DNA of 64,000 bases from Cohnella terricola (lineage in GTDB: Bacteria; Bacillota; Bacilli; Paenibacillales; Paenibacillaceae): the NCBI RefSeq assembly GCF_007786475.1, contig NZ_VNJJ01000004.1:65058-129057 (forward strand), read 5' to 3'. How positions within the stretch are numbered: position 1 is the stretch's first letter; the number at the start of each line of letters is the position of its first letter. Below are positions 27,227 to 35,569 of the stretch, piece after piece. The notes under the pieces were generated by a model. The model was not told the DNA's origin and did not search any database. It saw only the letters and a list, made by a program, of their open reading frames with translations. A program made the translations under genes and the position numbers.

Positions 27227-27285
27227 AAACCGCTATTTCGAAAACGGAAGCAACGAGCAACCATTTATGAAATAGCGGTTTTCTT
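27227..27285. terminator. Terminator downstream of araB
   Basis: Arms AAACCGCTATTTC (27227-27239) and GAAATAGCGGTTT (27269-27281) enclose a 29-nt loop; T-rich on both outer sides, so it can act in either direction. Confidence 0.75.
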
Positions 27286-27303
27286 CATTTTGCATTCTAC
27301 GGA

Positions 27304-28983
27304 TCAGTCTTCGCGTGAAACTTCGTCTTTCAGCTCCTTCAGCCGCTTCATGACGCCGCTTCCTCCCCGTCCGAAATAATCGTGCAGCAGGCTGTACTCT
27401 TGATAGAGCTTCTCGTAGACTGCCACGTTCTCGGGAACCGGCTTAAACGTCTCTTCGCGCACGCGCGCCATCGCCAGCGCCGCGTCTACGATGCTATCGT
27501 ATCCGCCTCTAGCGCTTCCGGCGGCGACTGCGCCGAACATCGCCGCGCCGACGGCCGGCGTCTGCTTCGAGTCCGCCACTTTGATCTCCCTGTTCGTGAC
27601 ATCCGCGTAGATCTGCATTAGAAGCGAGTTGTGCTGTGGCAGCCCGCCGCAGGCATATACTTCTTCTACCGGTACCCCGCTCTGGTGGAACGCGTCGATA
27701 ATTTTGCGCGTGCCGAACGCCGTAGCTTCCAGTAATGTGCGATACACCTCTTCCGGCTTCGTGAGCAGCGTGTAGCCGACGATCAACCCCGTCAGATTCG
27801 CGTTCACGAGCACCGAACGGTTGCCGTTCCACCAATCGAGCGCGAGCAATCCGGTTTCTCCCGGTTTATACTCCGCCGCCCGTTCCGTCAACCATTGGTG
27901 AACGCCGACGCCTGCATTCTCGGCGGCTACCTTCACGTACGCGGGTACCGCTTCCTCAACGAACCATTCGAAAATGTCGCCGACGGCGGATTGCCCTGCC
28001 TCGTAACCGAGATAACCCGGGATGATGCCGTCCTCGACGACACCACACATTCCCTCGACGTGTACTTCCTCTTCGCCAAGCAGCATATGGCAAATCGATG
28101 TCCCCATCGCCATAACCAACTTGCCCGGAGTCACGACGCCGACGGCCGGAACGGCCACATGCGCGTCCACGTTGCCGACTGCGATCGCCGTACCCGCATT
28201 CAGGCCCGTCAATTTCGCCATCTCTTCCGTTAATTCTCCGGCTTTCGTTCCGAGAGGAACAATCTCTCCGCGGAGCTTCGTCTCCGTCAGATTCTCGAGC
28301 AGCGGATCGAGCGCGCGGAAAAATGCCTTGTCCGGATAGCCGTCCTGCTTGTGCCAGATTGCCTTATATCCTGCCGTACAGCTATTGCGAACGAATTCCC
28401 CGGTCAGCTGCCAGACGACCCAATCAGCCGCTTCCGTAAACAAATCCGCCGATTCGAATACTTCGGGCGCTTCGTCGACGATTTGCCATATTTTCGCGAC
28501 CATCCACTCGGAAGAAATTTTCCCGCCATAGCGGGGCAAGAACTTCTCTCCGCGTTCAGCCGCGATCGCATTCAGCCGATCCGCCTCGTCCTGCGCGGCG
28601 TGGTGTTTCCACAGCTTAACCCAACCGTGGGGATTATGTTTCCATTCCGGGTTGAAGCATAGCGGAACTCCCTGAGCGTCGACGGGTAATATCGTGCATG
28701 CGGTAAAGTCGATTCCCAGCCCGATAACATTGGACGGATCGACGCCGGATTGCCGAAGCACGGCAGGAATCGAACGACGAAGCACCTCGATGTAATCGTC
28801 CGGATGCTGCAGCGCCCAATCGTGCCCGAGCGGTTGTCCGGACGTCGGCAGCGTTTCGTCGATGACTCCATGAGGATAAGGCGTCACGTGGTCGGCGATC
28901 TCGTTCCCATTCGACAAATCCACAAGAACGGCGCGACCTGATTGCGTTCCGTAATCGACCCCGATAGCATACTTCTGGCTCAT
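27304..28983 (-). CDS. araB: Ribulokinase
   Basis: 559 aa, the usual length for AraB; AGGAGG 9 nt before the ATG. It phosphorylates L-ribulose with ATP to L-ribulose-5-phosphate in arabinose catabolism. FGGY-kinase features: N-terminal phosphate loop [14 protein letters not shown] near 9-22, family motif [15 protein letters not shown] near 93, catalytic region [13 protein letters not shown] near 285, ATP-binding [10 protein letters not shown] and [19 protein letters not shown]. AraA and AraD are not next to it in this window. An inverted repeat at 29051-29085 upstream may be its operator. Confidence 0.95.
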   Translation of the reverse strand: MSQKYAIGVDYGTQSGRAVLVDLSNGNEIADHVTPYPHGVIDETLPTSGQPLGHDWALQHPDDYIEVLRRSIPAVLRQSGVDPSNVIGLGIDFTACTILPVDAQGVPLCFNPEWKHNPHGWVKLWKHHAAQDEADRLNAIAAERGEKFLPRYGGKISSEWMVAKIWQIVDEAPEVFESADLFTEAADWVVWQLTGEFVRNSCTAGYKAIWHKQDGYPDKAFFRALDPLLENLTETKLRGEIVPLGTKAGELTEEMAKLTGLNAGTAIAVGNVDAHVAVPAVGVVTPGKLVMAMGTSICHMLLGEEEVHVEGMCGVVEDGIIPGYLGYEAGQSAVGDIFEWFVEEAVPAYVKVAAENAGVGVHQWLTERAAEYKPGETGLLALDWWNGNRSVLVNANLTGLIVGYTLLTKPEEVYRTLLEATAFGTRKIIDAFHQSGVPVEEVYACGGLPQHNSLLMQIYADVTNREIKVADSKQTPAVGAAMFGAVAAGSARGGYDSIVDAALAMARVREETFKPVPENVAVYEKLYQEYSLLHDYFGRGGSGVMKRLKELKDEVSRED

Positions 28984-29050
28984 GCCTATACGCCTCCTGA
29001 TTCCGGAAGGATTTATAATTGCATATTTTAATCGTTCCTATAGGTATTTT

Positions 29051-29085
29051 CATAACTATACCATAGGGGACAACTTGTAGTTATG
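29051..29085. promoter_or_regulatory. Inverted repeat between araB and YcxB-like gene
   Basis: Perfect 8-bp arms CATAACTA (29051-29058) and TAGTTATG (29078-29085), 19 bp apart, lie in the divergent promoter region 68 bp upstream of araB. It could be an operator for either gene. It does not match the AraR box I know. Confidence 0.45.
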
Positions 29086-29144
29086 ACCCGTTCAAAATAT
29101 GATATAGTTTGTTATTATGAATCATCCAAGGAGGAACTCCCCCA

Positions 29145-29642
29145 TTGATCGACATCACTTATAAATACAGCGAATACATGACGAAAGCCATTAGGGGCTT
29201 CCATCACAATTCTTTGAAATTTTGGATCTCGAACGGGCTCGGAGCGGCTATCGCTTTGGCGGAACTGATTCTGTACTTCAACTCTTCCAACGCCAAGTTG
29301 CTGTGGATCGCCCTGATCGTGCTGCTCCTTCTCGCCGTCACCTACTACCTCACTTGTGTCGTGCAGCCCGCAAGGTTCGCGAGCGACTCCAGGTATAACA
29401 AACCGTTTACCTTGTCCATCGGGGAGACGGATCTTCGCCTGAAATCCGAAGACCTCGATTCTCAAGCCGCGTGGAGCGATATCCGGAAAGTATGGGAGAC
29501 AAACAGATTCTACTATTTGTTCCTGGACAACGACCAATTCTGGGTCGCACCGAAAGACCAGTTTGCCGATAAAGCCCAGGAAGAACGATTCAGGGAGATC
29601 GCCAGCCGACATCGCCCGATTCGCCAAGGGCTCATCCGATAA
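29145..29642 (+). CDS. YcxB-like membrane protein
   Basis: 165 aa from a TTG codon with AAGGAGG 10 nt upstream; no ATG fits. Two transmembrane helices at about 28-45 and 51-70 are followed by a cytosolic domain of YcxB type (FTLSIGETDLRLKSEDLDSQAAWSDIRKVWETNRFYYLFLDNDQFWVAPKDQF). The function of YcxB-like proteins is not known. Confidence 0.8.
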   Translation: MIDITYKYSEYMTKAIRGFHHNSLKFWISNGLGAAIALAELILYFNSSNAKLLWIALIVLLLLAVTYYLTCVVQPARFASDSRYNKPFTLSIGETDLRLKSEDLDSQAAWSDIRKVWETNRFYYLFLDNDQFWVAPKDQFADKAQEERFREIASRHRPIRQGLIR

Positions 29643-29663
29643 TCCATCGACAAAGTATGCCAA

Positions 29664-29717
29664 ACAAGCCGTCTACCGACCGAAAAGAATTGGTCCGGGA
29701 GACGGCTTGTTTTTTTG
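29664..29717 (+). terminator. Terminator of YcxB-like gene
   Basis: Arms ACAAGCCGTCT and AGACGGCTTGT, followed by TTTTTTT. On the minus strand it also lies just after the corA stop. Confidence 0.85.
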
Positions 29718-29722
29718 CCTCT

Positions 29723-30676
29723 TCAATCAAACCACCCCTTGCGTTTAAACCACACATACATCCCGACACCAAGCGACAGCATGATGCCGAGAACGACGTA
29801 ATACGCCGGATGCCATTCTAATTCCGGCATGTTGACGAAATTCATTCCGTATACGCCCGCGATAAAAGTCAGAGGCATGAAGATCGTCGTCATGACCGTC
29901 AATGTTTTCATAATCGAGTTCATTCTGTTGGAGCGCAAGGAATCGTAACTATCCCTGAGATCGGCGGTCATTTCCCGGTTCGATTCGATCATCTCGGACA
30001 GTTTAAGCAGATGATCGTAGATATCCATGAAGTATGCGTGCTCCTCTTTGACGCCGGGGATTTTATCCGAATTGATCATTCTGTACAGCAAATCCCGCAT
30101 CGGGATGACCGTGCGCCGAATTCGCAGCAGATCGTGCCGGATGTCGTAGATTTGCTCCGTCATCTCCTGCAAATCCCTGCGCTCCTCTTCTTGATCCTCG
30201 ATATCATTCAATTGGTCTTCGATCTTATACAATGTCGGAAAATAATTGTCGACGAGCTTGTCCACGATCAGGTAAGCGACATAGTTATGGTCCTTGTTTT
30301 GGTGGAGATTCCGATCCTGCATCTTTCTCCAAGACTCGTCGACCTCCTGCGAAGGCGCCAAGTGAAACGTGACGATCCCTCTCGGGCCGAGAAAAATGTC
30401 CACTTCATCGGCTTTGAGTGTTTCCGGATGAAGAGCATGAAGGACGAAAAAGTGCGTATCCTCATAATGATCGACTTTAGGCCGTTGAAGAAGGTGCAAG
30501 CAGTCTTCGATTGCGAGAGGGTGAAAATGAAAGTAGCTGTCCAAAAGTTTGATCTCATCTTCATTCGGACATTCGAAATCGACCCAGAACCACTTGATGT
30601 TGAGGTCCGTCAAGTTATGCAAAGGAACGTCCGTCAACAATTCCCGATCGTCCGTAACCGCCAAAACCCGCAGCAA
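29723..30676 (-). CDS. corA: CorA-family magnesium/cobalt transporter
   Basis: About 317 aa. The start is set at TTG (30676), 5 nt after GAGGTGA; a GTG at 30685 lies inside that ribosome site. A long cytosolic alpha/beta domain and coiled-coil helix (about 130-250) is followed by two C-terminal transmembrane helices with the family signature YGMNF near 282 and the usual basic tail (WFKRKGWFD). It forms a pentameric channel for Mg2+ in the membrane. Repeat array 2 begins only about 60 bp upstream, so the promoter is inside or squeezed beside the array. Confidence 0.92.
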   Translation of the reverse strand: MLRVLAVTDDRELLTDVPLHNLTDLNIKWFWVDFECPNEDEIKLLDSYFHFHPLAIEDCLHLLQRPKVDHYEDTHFFVLHALHPETLKADEVDIFLGPRGIVTFHLAPSQEVDESWRKMQDRNLHQNKDHNYVAYLIVDKLVDNYFPTLYKIEDQLNDIEDQEEERRDLQEMTEQIYDIRHDLLRIRRTVIPMRDLLYRMINSDKIPGVKEEHAYFMDIYDHLLKLSEMIESNREMTADLRDSYDSLRSNRMNSIMKTLTVMTTIFMPLTFIAGVYGMNFVNMPELEWHPAYYVVLGIMLSLGVGMYVWFKRKGWFD

Positions 30677-30734
30677 TAGCCTCACCTCTTTCGTCCATTA
30701 TGCCCAGACGCGGATAGAAATGGCAACTCGCCTC

Positions 30735-31425
30735 TCATACGGTCTGCTAGACCGTTAGAGCGCACCAAACCCGGTAACTCGTCTCTCTAACGGTCTGCCG
30801 GACCGTTAGAGCGCTCCAAACCCGGTAACTCGCCTCTCTTACGGTCTGCCGGACCGTTAGAGCGCGCCAAACCCGGCAACTCACCTCCCTTACGGTCTGC
30901 CGGACCGTTAGAGCGCGCCAAACCCGGTAACTCGCCTCTCTTACGGTCTGCTAGACCGTTAGAGCGCGCCAAACCCGGTAACTCGCCTCCCTTACGGTCT
31001 GCCGGACCGTTAGTGCGCGCCAAACCCGGTAACTCGTCTCTCTTACGGTCTGCCTGACCGTTAGAGCGCGCCAAACCCAGCAACTCGCCTCTCATACGGT
31101 CTGCTAGACCGTTAGAGCGCACCAAACCCGGTAACTCGTCTCTCTTACGGTCTGCCTGACCGTTAGAGCGCGCCAAACCCAGCAACTCGCCTCTCATACG
31201 GTCTGCCGGACCGTTAGAGCATGCCAAACCCGGCAACTCTTCTCCCTTACGGTCTGCCAGACCGTTAGAGCGTGCCAAAACCCAGCAACTCGCCTCTCTT
31301 ACGGTCTGCCGGACCGTTAGAGCGCGCCAAACCCGGTAACTCGCCTCCCTTACGGTCTGCCTGACCGTTAGAGCGCACCAAACCCGGCAACTCACCTCTC
31401 TTACGGTCTGCCGGTCCGTTAGAGC
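30735..31425. repeat. 51-bp hairpin repeat array 2 (14 units)
   Basis: Dyads (ACGGTCTGCCGGACCGT type) start at 30739, 30790, 30841, 30892, 30943, 30994, 31045, 31096, 31147, 31198, 31249, 31301, 31352 and 31403. All steps are 51 bp except one of 52 caused by an extra A. In the best units the arms extend to 11 bp (CTCTAACGGTC, GACCGTTAGAG) around a 5-nt loop. Linker core: GCGCCAAACCCGGTAACTCG. This is the reverse complement of array 3. It fills the gap between corA and the next gene. Confidence 0.95.
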
Positions 31426-31450
31426 GCGACTTCAGCACAAAAACCGGACA

Positions 31451-31485
31451 AAGCAAAACGGACTCCTTGACGATCAAGGAATCCG
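31451..31485 (-). terminator. Terminator overlapping the stop of the 31474-32742 gene
   Basis: On the minus strand CGGATTCCTTGA, loop TCG, TCAAGGAGTCCG, then TTTTGCTTTG. The upstream arm contains the last codons of the gene. Confidence 0.75.
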
Positions 31486-32742
31486 CTCTTCGCTTTCCAA
31501 AACCCACTCATGTTTTCCCGAATCCGGTACGAAAATAGATCGGGTTGCGTTATCTTGCCCGGCCCATCTGCCCCCTTCGACAATCAGCTTGCCTTCGGAA
31601 GCCCGAGGCAAGTCCACCGTTGACGTCACCCAATTGGGAAAGTCCGTCTCGCCGTCCCTGAACGTATAGTTCGACGCTTCGCCGGTTACTTTGTCAATGC
31701 CATAAGCGTAGAATTCCAAGCCATGGCAGTCCGTATAGCGCGGGAAGAACAAAAACATTTCGATATTCGGAAAATCCAGCTTCGTAAACTCAGCGGCATC
31801 GTTCCCACGCCGAATCATCTCCAACTGCTCGAATCTCTGCACGAGCGTCTCTTCTCCGGATGGGCGAACGAGGAACAGATCGTAGTCCCCCAATAACTGG
31901 ACATCCGTCTCCTGGCCGAGACAGCTCGGCGCGCCCAACATCTGTATTTTCTCTTCCCCGTCCTTCCGGGGCCGCAGTTGGAATTGTCCGCTGGAGGCGT
32001 CCCCGACGGCCCGCACTCCCTCGTTAGGAATAGGCAAATCCGGTTCGGCCGGAGGATCGTCGGCGGGCGGCGGGTCCGTGGGCGGCGCTTCCGCGACGGC
32101 CGGCCCGATCTGCATCGTGCCGATGGCCCCATCTCCGGCATTCATTTTGACGATGGCGCGCTCCAACTTCCTGTCTCTCCAATAGATAATCAACTGCGAT
32201 TGGATCTCACCGTTGCGGATGCCGTAGAGATCGAATCCCCCTTCCGGATCCTGGGTCCCGTCCCCCCGCTTTACTTGATACCCGTTGCGGACGCCGTAAT
32301 CGTAGCGCCACAGATCGACGGCGTTCCAGGTCGACATGTCGTTTGGATCTTCCTTGTGCCCCTGCTGAAAATCCCGGTTGACAGACTGACCTTCGTTATC
32401 GTCGCCGTACAGCTGCAGGACCTCCTCCTGCGACATTCCGACCTGCAGATGATCCATCGCAAATTGGCCCGTCATCATCTGCTCTTCCTCGCTCCCCCCT
32501 CCGACGCTCGCTTGGCGGTCAGAACTAAACGGCTGACTCAGCGCAGCAATTGCCACGAGCGCGACGATCAGGCAGGCGGCCATCAGCGCCGCTGCCTTTC
32601 CGTTCAAACGCCTTCTACGCTTTAATTTCCCGCCCGACTGCGCTCGGACTTCCACTTCCCGCTGTTGGTCTGAGCCGAAGGCGTCTTCCCTGAAAGGACC
32701 GTTTTTCAATCTTTCGTACCAATCCGGTTTACGATCCTTCAC
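31474..32742 (-). CDS. Membrane protein, probable anti-sigma partner of the adjacent ECF sigma factor
   Basis: 422 aa. A cytosolic N-terminus of about 50 residues (WYERLKNGPFRE ... KLKRRRRLNGK), one transmembrane helix at about 51-68 (AALMAACLIVALVAIAAL), then a large extracellular part with a Pro-rich linker near 220-240 (PPTDPPPADDPP) separating two domains. Its start overlaps the sigma gene by 14 bp. I recognise no family for the outer domains. The anti-sigma role follows from gene order and topology only. Confidence 0.65.
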   Translation of the reverse strand: MKDRKPDWYERLKNGPFREDAFGSDQQREVEVRAQSGGKLKRRRRLNGKAAALMAACLIVALVAIAALSQPFSSDRQASVGGGSEEEQMMTGQFAMDHLQVGMSQEEVLQLYGDDNEGQSVNRDFQQGHKEDPNDMSTWNAVDLWRYDYGVRNGYQVKRGDGTQDPEGGFDLYGIRNGEIQSQLIIYWRDRKLERAIVKMNAGDGAIGTMQIGPAVAEAPPTDPPPADDPPAEPDLPIPNEGVRAVGDASSGQFQLRPRKDGEEKIQMLGAPSCLGQETDVQLLGDYDLFLVRPSGEETLVQRFEQLEMIRRGNDAAEFTKLDFPNIEMFLFFPRYTDCHGLEFYAYGIDKVTGEASNYTFRDGETDFPNWVTSTVDLPRASEGKLIVEGGRWAGQDNATRSIFVPDSGKHEWVLESEERIP

Positions 32743-33274
32743 GGTTCTCCACCTCCTTTAAATACGTCTTCATTTTGGCTCTGGCCCTGTGCAGCCTAGA
32801 CTTTACGGTCCCGATCGATAGGCGCAGCAACAACGCAATCTCTGCTAGAGGCATTTCATAGCAAGCGTCGAGAATCAAAACCTCCCGGAATTTCGGGGGA
32901 AGCTTCATCACAAGCTCCCATATGGAGTCCGTATAAGCCCGATTCAAGTACTGCTCTTCCGCCGATGGAAGGCTGGCGACCGGGTATAGGAAATCAAGCA
33001 GCGTTACCTTGCGTATGAATGCGGATTTTTTGTAGTTGAAAGCCGCATTTCGTGCAATGGAGAACAGCCAGGTTCGAACTGATGATTGTCCGCGGAACGA
33101 GGAAATGTGCAGGAAAGCCTGCAAAAATACTTCCTGAGCGATGTCGTCGGAGACATGACTGTTCTTGGTTAACAGGTATGCGTAATTCCATACCTCCTGC
33201 CCATGCTCCTGCATCAAATCGTGCAGAGAAGCGGACTGTATACTGGAAACGTACTTCAAATAATCGTGCGCCAT
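32729..33274 (-). CDS. ECF RNA polymerase sigma factor
   Basis: 181 aa from the ATG at 33274, 5 nt after GAGGTGA; a GTG 9 nt upstream falls inside that site. Region 2: LTKNSHVSDDIAQEVFLQAFLHI and VRTWLFSIARNAAFNYKK. Region 4: LPPKFREVLILDACYEMPLAEIALLLRLSIGTVKSRLHRARAKM. Group resembles the SigW/SigM/SigV-like ECF factors for envelope stress. Co-transcribed with the membrane protein at 31474-32742. Confidence 0.92.
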   Translation of the reverse strand: MAHDYLKYVSSIQSASLHDLMQEHGQEVWNYAYLLTKNSHVSDDIAQEVFLQAFLHISSFRGQSSVRTWLFSIARNAAFNYKKSAFIRKVTLLDFLYPVASLPSAEEQYLNRAYTDSIWELVMKLPPKFREVLILDACYEMPLAEIALLLRLSIGTVKSRLHRARAKMKTYLKEVENREGS

Positions 33275-33375
33275 TCCGCTCACCTCAATTAATTAGACAA
33301 AGAATCGCGCAAAAGGTTCCCGATTTGTTTCGATTTACCCAAATAAAATGGCGAGCCCGATCACCTTGGGCAACA

Positions 33376-33418
33376 TTGACACTTGAGCAGAATATCATTA
33401 AACTTAAACTAATTCTAA
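33376..33418 (+). promoter_or_regulatory. Promoter with PerR-like box for the Fur-family gene
   Basis: TTGACA (33376-33381), 17-bp spacer, TAAACT (33399-33404). Directly over and after the -10 lies TTAAACTAATTCTAA (33404-33418), whose reverse complement matches the PerR box consensus TTATAATnATTATAA at 12 of 15 positions. This suggests autorepression (inference). Confidence 0.6.
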
Positions 33419-33438
33419 ATAAAAGGAGGATGATCGTT

Positions 33439-33843
33439 ATGAGAAAAGCGGGCGCCATGACCGTACAGCGCAAGACGATCTACGATCTTCTTACGGCGAC
33501 CGACGATCATCCTACGGCATCCGATATAATCGAGAGACTGAAAGCCGCGGGACACAATTTCGCTTATGCGACCGTATATAATACGCTAAAATATTTGACG
33601 GAGGAAGGTCTCATTCATGAGCTAAAACTCGAAGGAGACGCCAGCCGATACGACGCACGGACCGATGACCACCAGCATATCGTCTGCACCTCCTGCGGCA
33701 AAGTCGACGAAGTGTTCGTCGAAACGCCGCCTGAATGGCTGCAAACCATCTCGAGGCAGACGGGTTACGACATTACAGAAGAGCAGTATCTGTTCAAAGG
33801 AGTGTGCAAGTCATGCAGCAGCGCGAACAAGTCCGCTCGATAA
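33439..33843 (+). CDS. Fur/PerR-family metal-dependent repressor
   Basis: 134 aa, start set by AAGGAGG 9 nt before the ATG. Winged-helix domain about 5-75 (HPTASDIIERLKAAGHNFAYATVYNTLKYLTEEGLI). The dimerisation domain has DDHQH near 79 and two CxxC pairs (CTSCG near 87, CKSC near 125) for structural zinc. At the place where PerR has its diagnostic Asp (five residues after the second Cys) this protein has Glu (CGKVDEVF), as in Fur, while the promoter box looks PerR-like; the subclass is therefore open. Its 3' end overlaps the next gene by 31 bp. Confidence 0.88.
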   Translation: MRKAGAMTVQRKTIYDLLTATDDHPTASDIIERLKAAGHNFAYATVYNTLKYLTEEGLIHELKLEGDASRYDARTDDHQHIVCTSCGKVDEVFVETPPEWLQTISRQTGYDITEEQYLFKGVCKSCSSANKSAR

Positions 33844-34568
33844 CCGATGACACCATGACGCCTAACGACTTCGTTCCGTCCGCGCCAATGCCCGGCCCTG
33901 GGGATTTCTGCGAAATCACGAACCGTATTCTGATCGTCAGCCCTCGCCCCGCCGCTCTGAGAACGTTGGTTGCCGAGCTCGCCCAAAGATGTTACGACGT
34001 TCTGTTGCTGCACCACGCCGACGATCCGCTGCTTAGCATGATTCAAGGAACGATCGTGGTCATAGACCGGACGGTTGAGCATCCCGTTTCCTCCGCCACC
34101 GCATGGCAGGCGGACGGTTCTTCGCCCGTTCTCGCGCTCGTGAACGATACAGCCTCCGGTTCTCGTCCGGGAGAGGAAACCGTGAAGTGGCCGGGTCCGA
34201 TCAATGACGTGATCGCCAAAATCCAGCAGCTGTCGATCCAGTATCCTCCACTCCCCGAGGTATTGCGGAATCTATCGTTCAAGGATATCGTGCTCGATCC
34301 TGATCGTATGACCGTTACTCGCGGCGGCACGAGAGTCGACTTGACGAAGACGGAATACGACCTGCTCAGGGCGATCTTAGCTGGAGACGGCAAAGTGATG
34401 ACCCGTCAAGAACTGATGAACGAAGTCTGGGGAGAATCGTATTTCGGAGGCAGCAACGCGATCGACGTGCACATCCGCAGCTTGCGCAGCAAATTGAACG
34501 ACGATCCGAAGCAGCCGCGTTATATCGCGACCGTAAGAGGCGCCGGTTATCGCCTTGCCGACGATTGA
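33813..34568 (+). CDS. Winged-helix (OmpR-type) regulator with atypical receiver-like N-terminus
   Basis: 251 aa from the ATG at 33813, 10 nt after AAAGGAG inside the fur-like gene. The C-terminal half (about 155-251) is a clear Trans_reg_C domain: LSFKDIVLDPDRMTVTRGG, LTKTEYDLLRAILAGDGKVMTRQELMNEVWG, NAIDVHIRSLRSKL, IATVRGAGYRL. The N-terminal part (RILIVSPRPAALRTLVAELA ... IVVIDRTVEHP) has the hydrophobic pattern of a receiver but lacks the acidic pair, so phosphorylation by a kinase is unlikely. No kinase gene is adjacent. The 31-bp overlap implies co-expression with the metal repressor. Confidence 0.85.
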   Translation: MQQREQVRSITDDTMTPNDFVPSAPMPGPGDFCEITNRILIVSPRPAALRTLVAELAQRCYDVLLLHHADDPLLSMIQGTIVVIDRTVEHPVSSATAWQADGSSPVLALVNDTASGSRPGEETVKWPGPINDVIAKIQQLSIQYPPLPEVLRNLSFKDIVLDPDRMTVTRGGTRVDLTKTEYDLLRAILAGDGKVMTRQELMNEVWGESYFGGSNAIDVHIRSLRSKLNDDPKQPRYIATVRGAGYRLADD

Positions 34569-34569
34569 G

Positions 34570-34605
34570 GAAAGCCCGCCGGACATCCCGACGGGCTTTC
34601 GATTT
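34570..34605 (+). terminator. Terminator after the regulator pair
   Basis: GAAAGCCCG(CC) and CGACGGGCTTTC arms right after the stop, with a weakly T-containing tail (GATTTGG). Moderate strength. Confidence 0.6.
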
Positions 34606-34648
34606 GGCTACTCATGTTCAAAATCAAGCGGAGTCCTTACATTATGCT

Positions 34649-35539
34649 TTATAGCTTCCGAATGTGGCTAATCTTATCCGGATTCAATACGATATAGATT
34701 TCGGAGATCAAATCCCCCTCCGCCCGGAATGTAAAGACGTTGATCGGGACCCCCTCGGAATAACAGACGATACCCGTCTGCCCGTTAACGGCGGCAATCC
34801 GATAAGCAAAACCGGGCGGAATTTTGCCGGCAACCCCGAGCAGGAACGGAACGACGCGTTCCACTCCCTGGATGGGGCGGACGGCGGCCGTAACTTTCCC
34901 TCCGCCGTCGGAATACATGGTCGCGTCCGCCTTCAGCATTCCGACCAATTGCCCGGTATTCCCCGACATGATCGCGTTCACGAATTGTTCGACCTTCTCC
35001 CGCAACGCTTCCGGCTTGAGCGGCGCCGATGCCGCGGAGCCCGCCAGCCCGGAGATCGCTCCGCGCGCGCGGCGGAAGATCTGGCGGCAATTGGCGCTGC
35101 TCTTGCCCACAATGTCGGCTATCTCGTCGTAGTCGAATTGCAGAACTTCCCTAAGGATAAATACGGCCCTTTCCGCCCAAGTCAGCTGTTGCAGAAGCAG
35201 CAAGTAGGCCGTCGATAGCGACTCTTTATGAAGATAAGACTCCGCGGGTCCGTCGAATAAACTAGACTCCTCCTCCAAGAACGGTGAAGGGAGCCATGGG
35301 CCGACATAGGATTCCCTGGTCTTAATGGAAGCCCGAATACGGTCAATGCAGCGATTCGCGACTATTTTGCATAAGTACGCTTTGCTGTTGCGAATCTGCT
35401 CCCGTTGTCCCTCGCTCCAGGCCAAGAACGCTTCCTGAACGATATCTTCCGCATCCTCGACGTTGCCCAGCATACGGTAAGCTATCGAGAACATGAGCGG
35501 CTTGTATTTCAAATAGAGCGGTTCCGTCGCCTGTTCCAA
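34649..35539 (-). CDS. ECF41-group sigma factor (SigJ-like) with SnoaL-like C-terminal extension
   Basis: 296 aa, TTG start 8 nt after GGGAGG. Region 2 about 10-75 (MLGNVEDAEDIVQEAFLAW), the ECF41 linker motif YVGPWLPSP near 78, region 4 about 120-170, then an extension of about 110 aa with the group hallmarks DGGGK near 212 and NPDK near 288. In ECF41 factors the extension replaces an anti-sigma protein and controls activity in cis. The neighbouring gene encodes an oxidoreductase, consistent with the usual ECF41 partners. Gap of 30 bp to that gene, so co-transcribed. Confidence 0.93.
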   Translation of the reverse strand: MEQATEPLYLKYKPLMFSIAYRMLGNVEDAEDIVQEAFLAWSEGQREQIRNSKAYLCKIVANRCIDRIRASIKTRESYVGPWLPSPFLEEESSLFDGPAESYLHKESLSTAYLLLLQQLTWAERAVFILREVLQFDYDEIADIVGKSSANCRQIFRRARGAISGLAGSAASAPLKPEALREKVEQFVNAIMSGNTGQLVGMLKADATMYSDGGGKVTAAVRPIQGVERVVPFLLGVAGKIPPGFAYRIAAVNGQTGIVCYSEGVPINVFTFRAEGDLISEIYIVLNPDKISHIRKL

Positions 35540-35569
35540 TAGAGTCGCCTCCCATCGGTTTCGGTTCTA

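Noticed and set aside
26727..27260. Long open frames on both strands of array 1 (162 and 177 codons) that would encode 17-residue repeats
   Set aside because: They arise because the 51-bp unit is a multiple of 3 without a stop in those frames. No ribosome site or promoter precedes them and the hairpin dyad is the conserved part.
30787..31507. Open frame over array 2 with SNGPADRK-type repeats
   Set aside because: Same explanation; the same family in array 3 is open on the opposite strand, so coding is not consistent.
33052..33438. Upstream extension of the Fur-family frame
   Set aside because: It overlaps the divergent sigma gene and its promoter; the AAGGAGG before 33439 and the TTGACA/TAAACT promoter fix the start.
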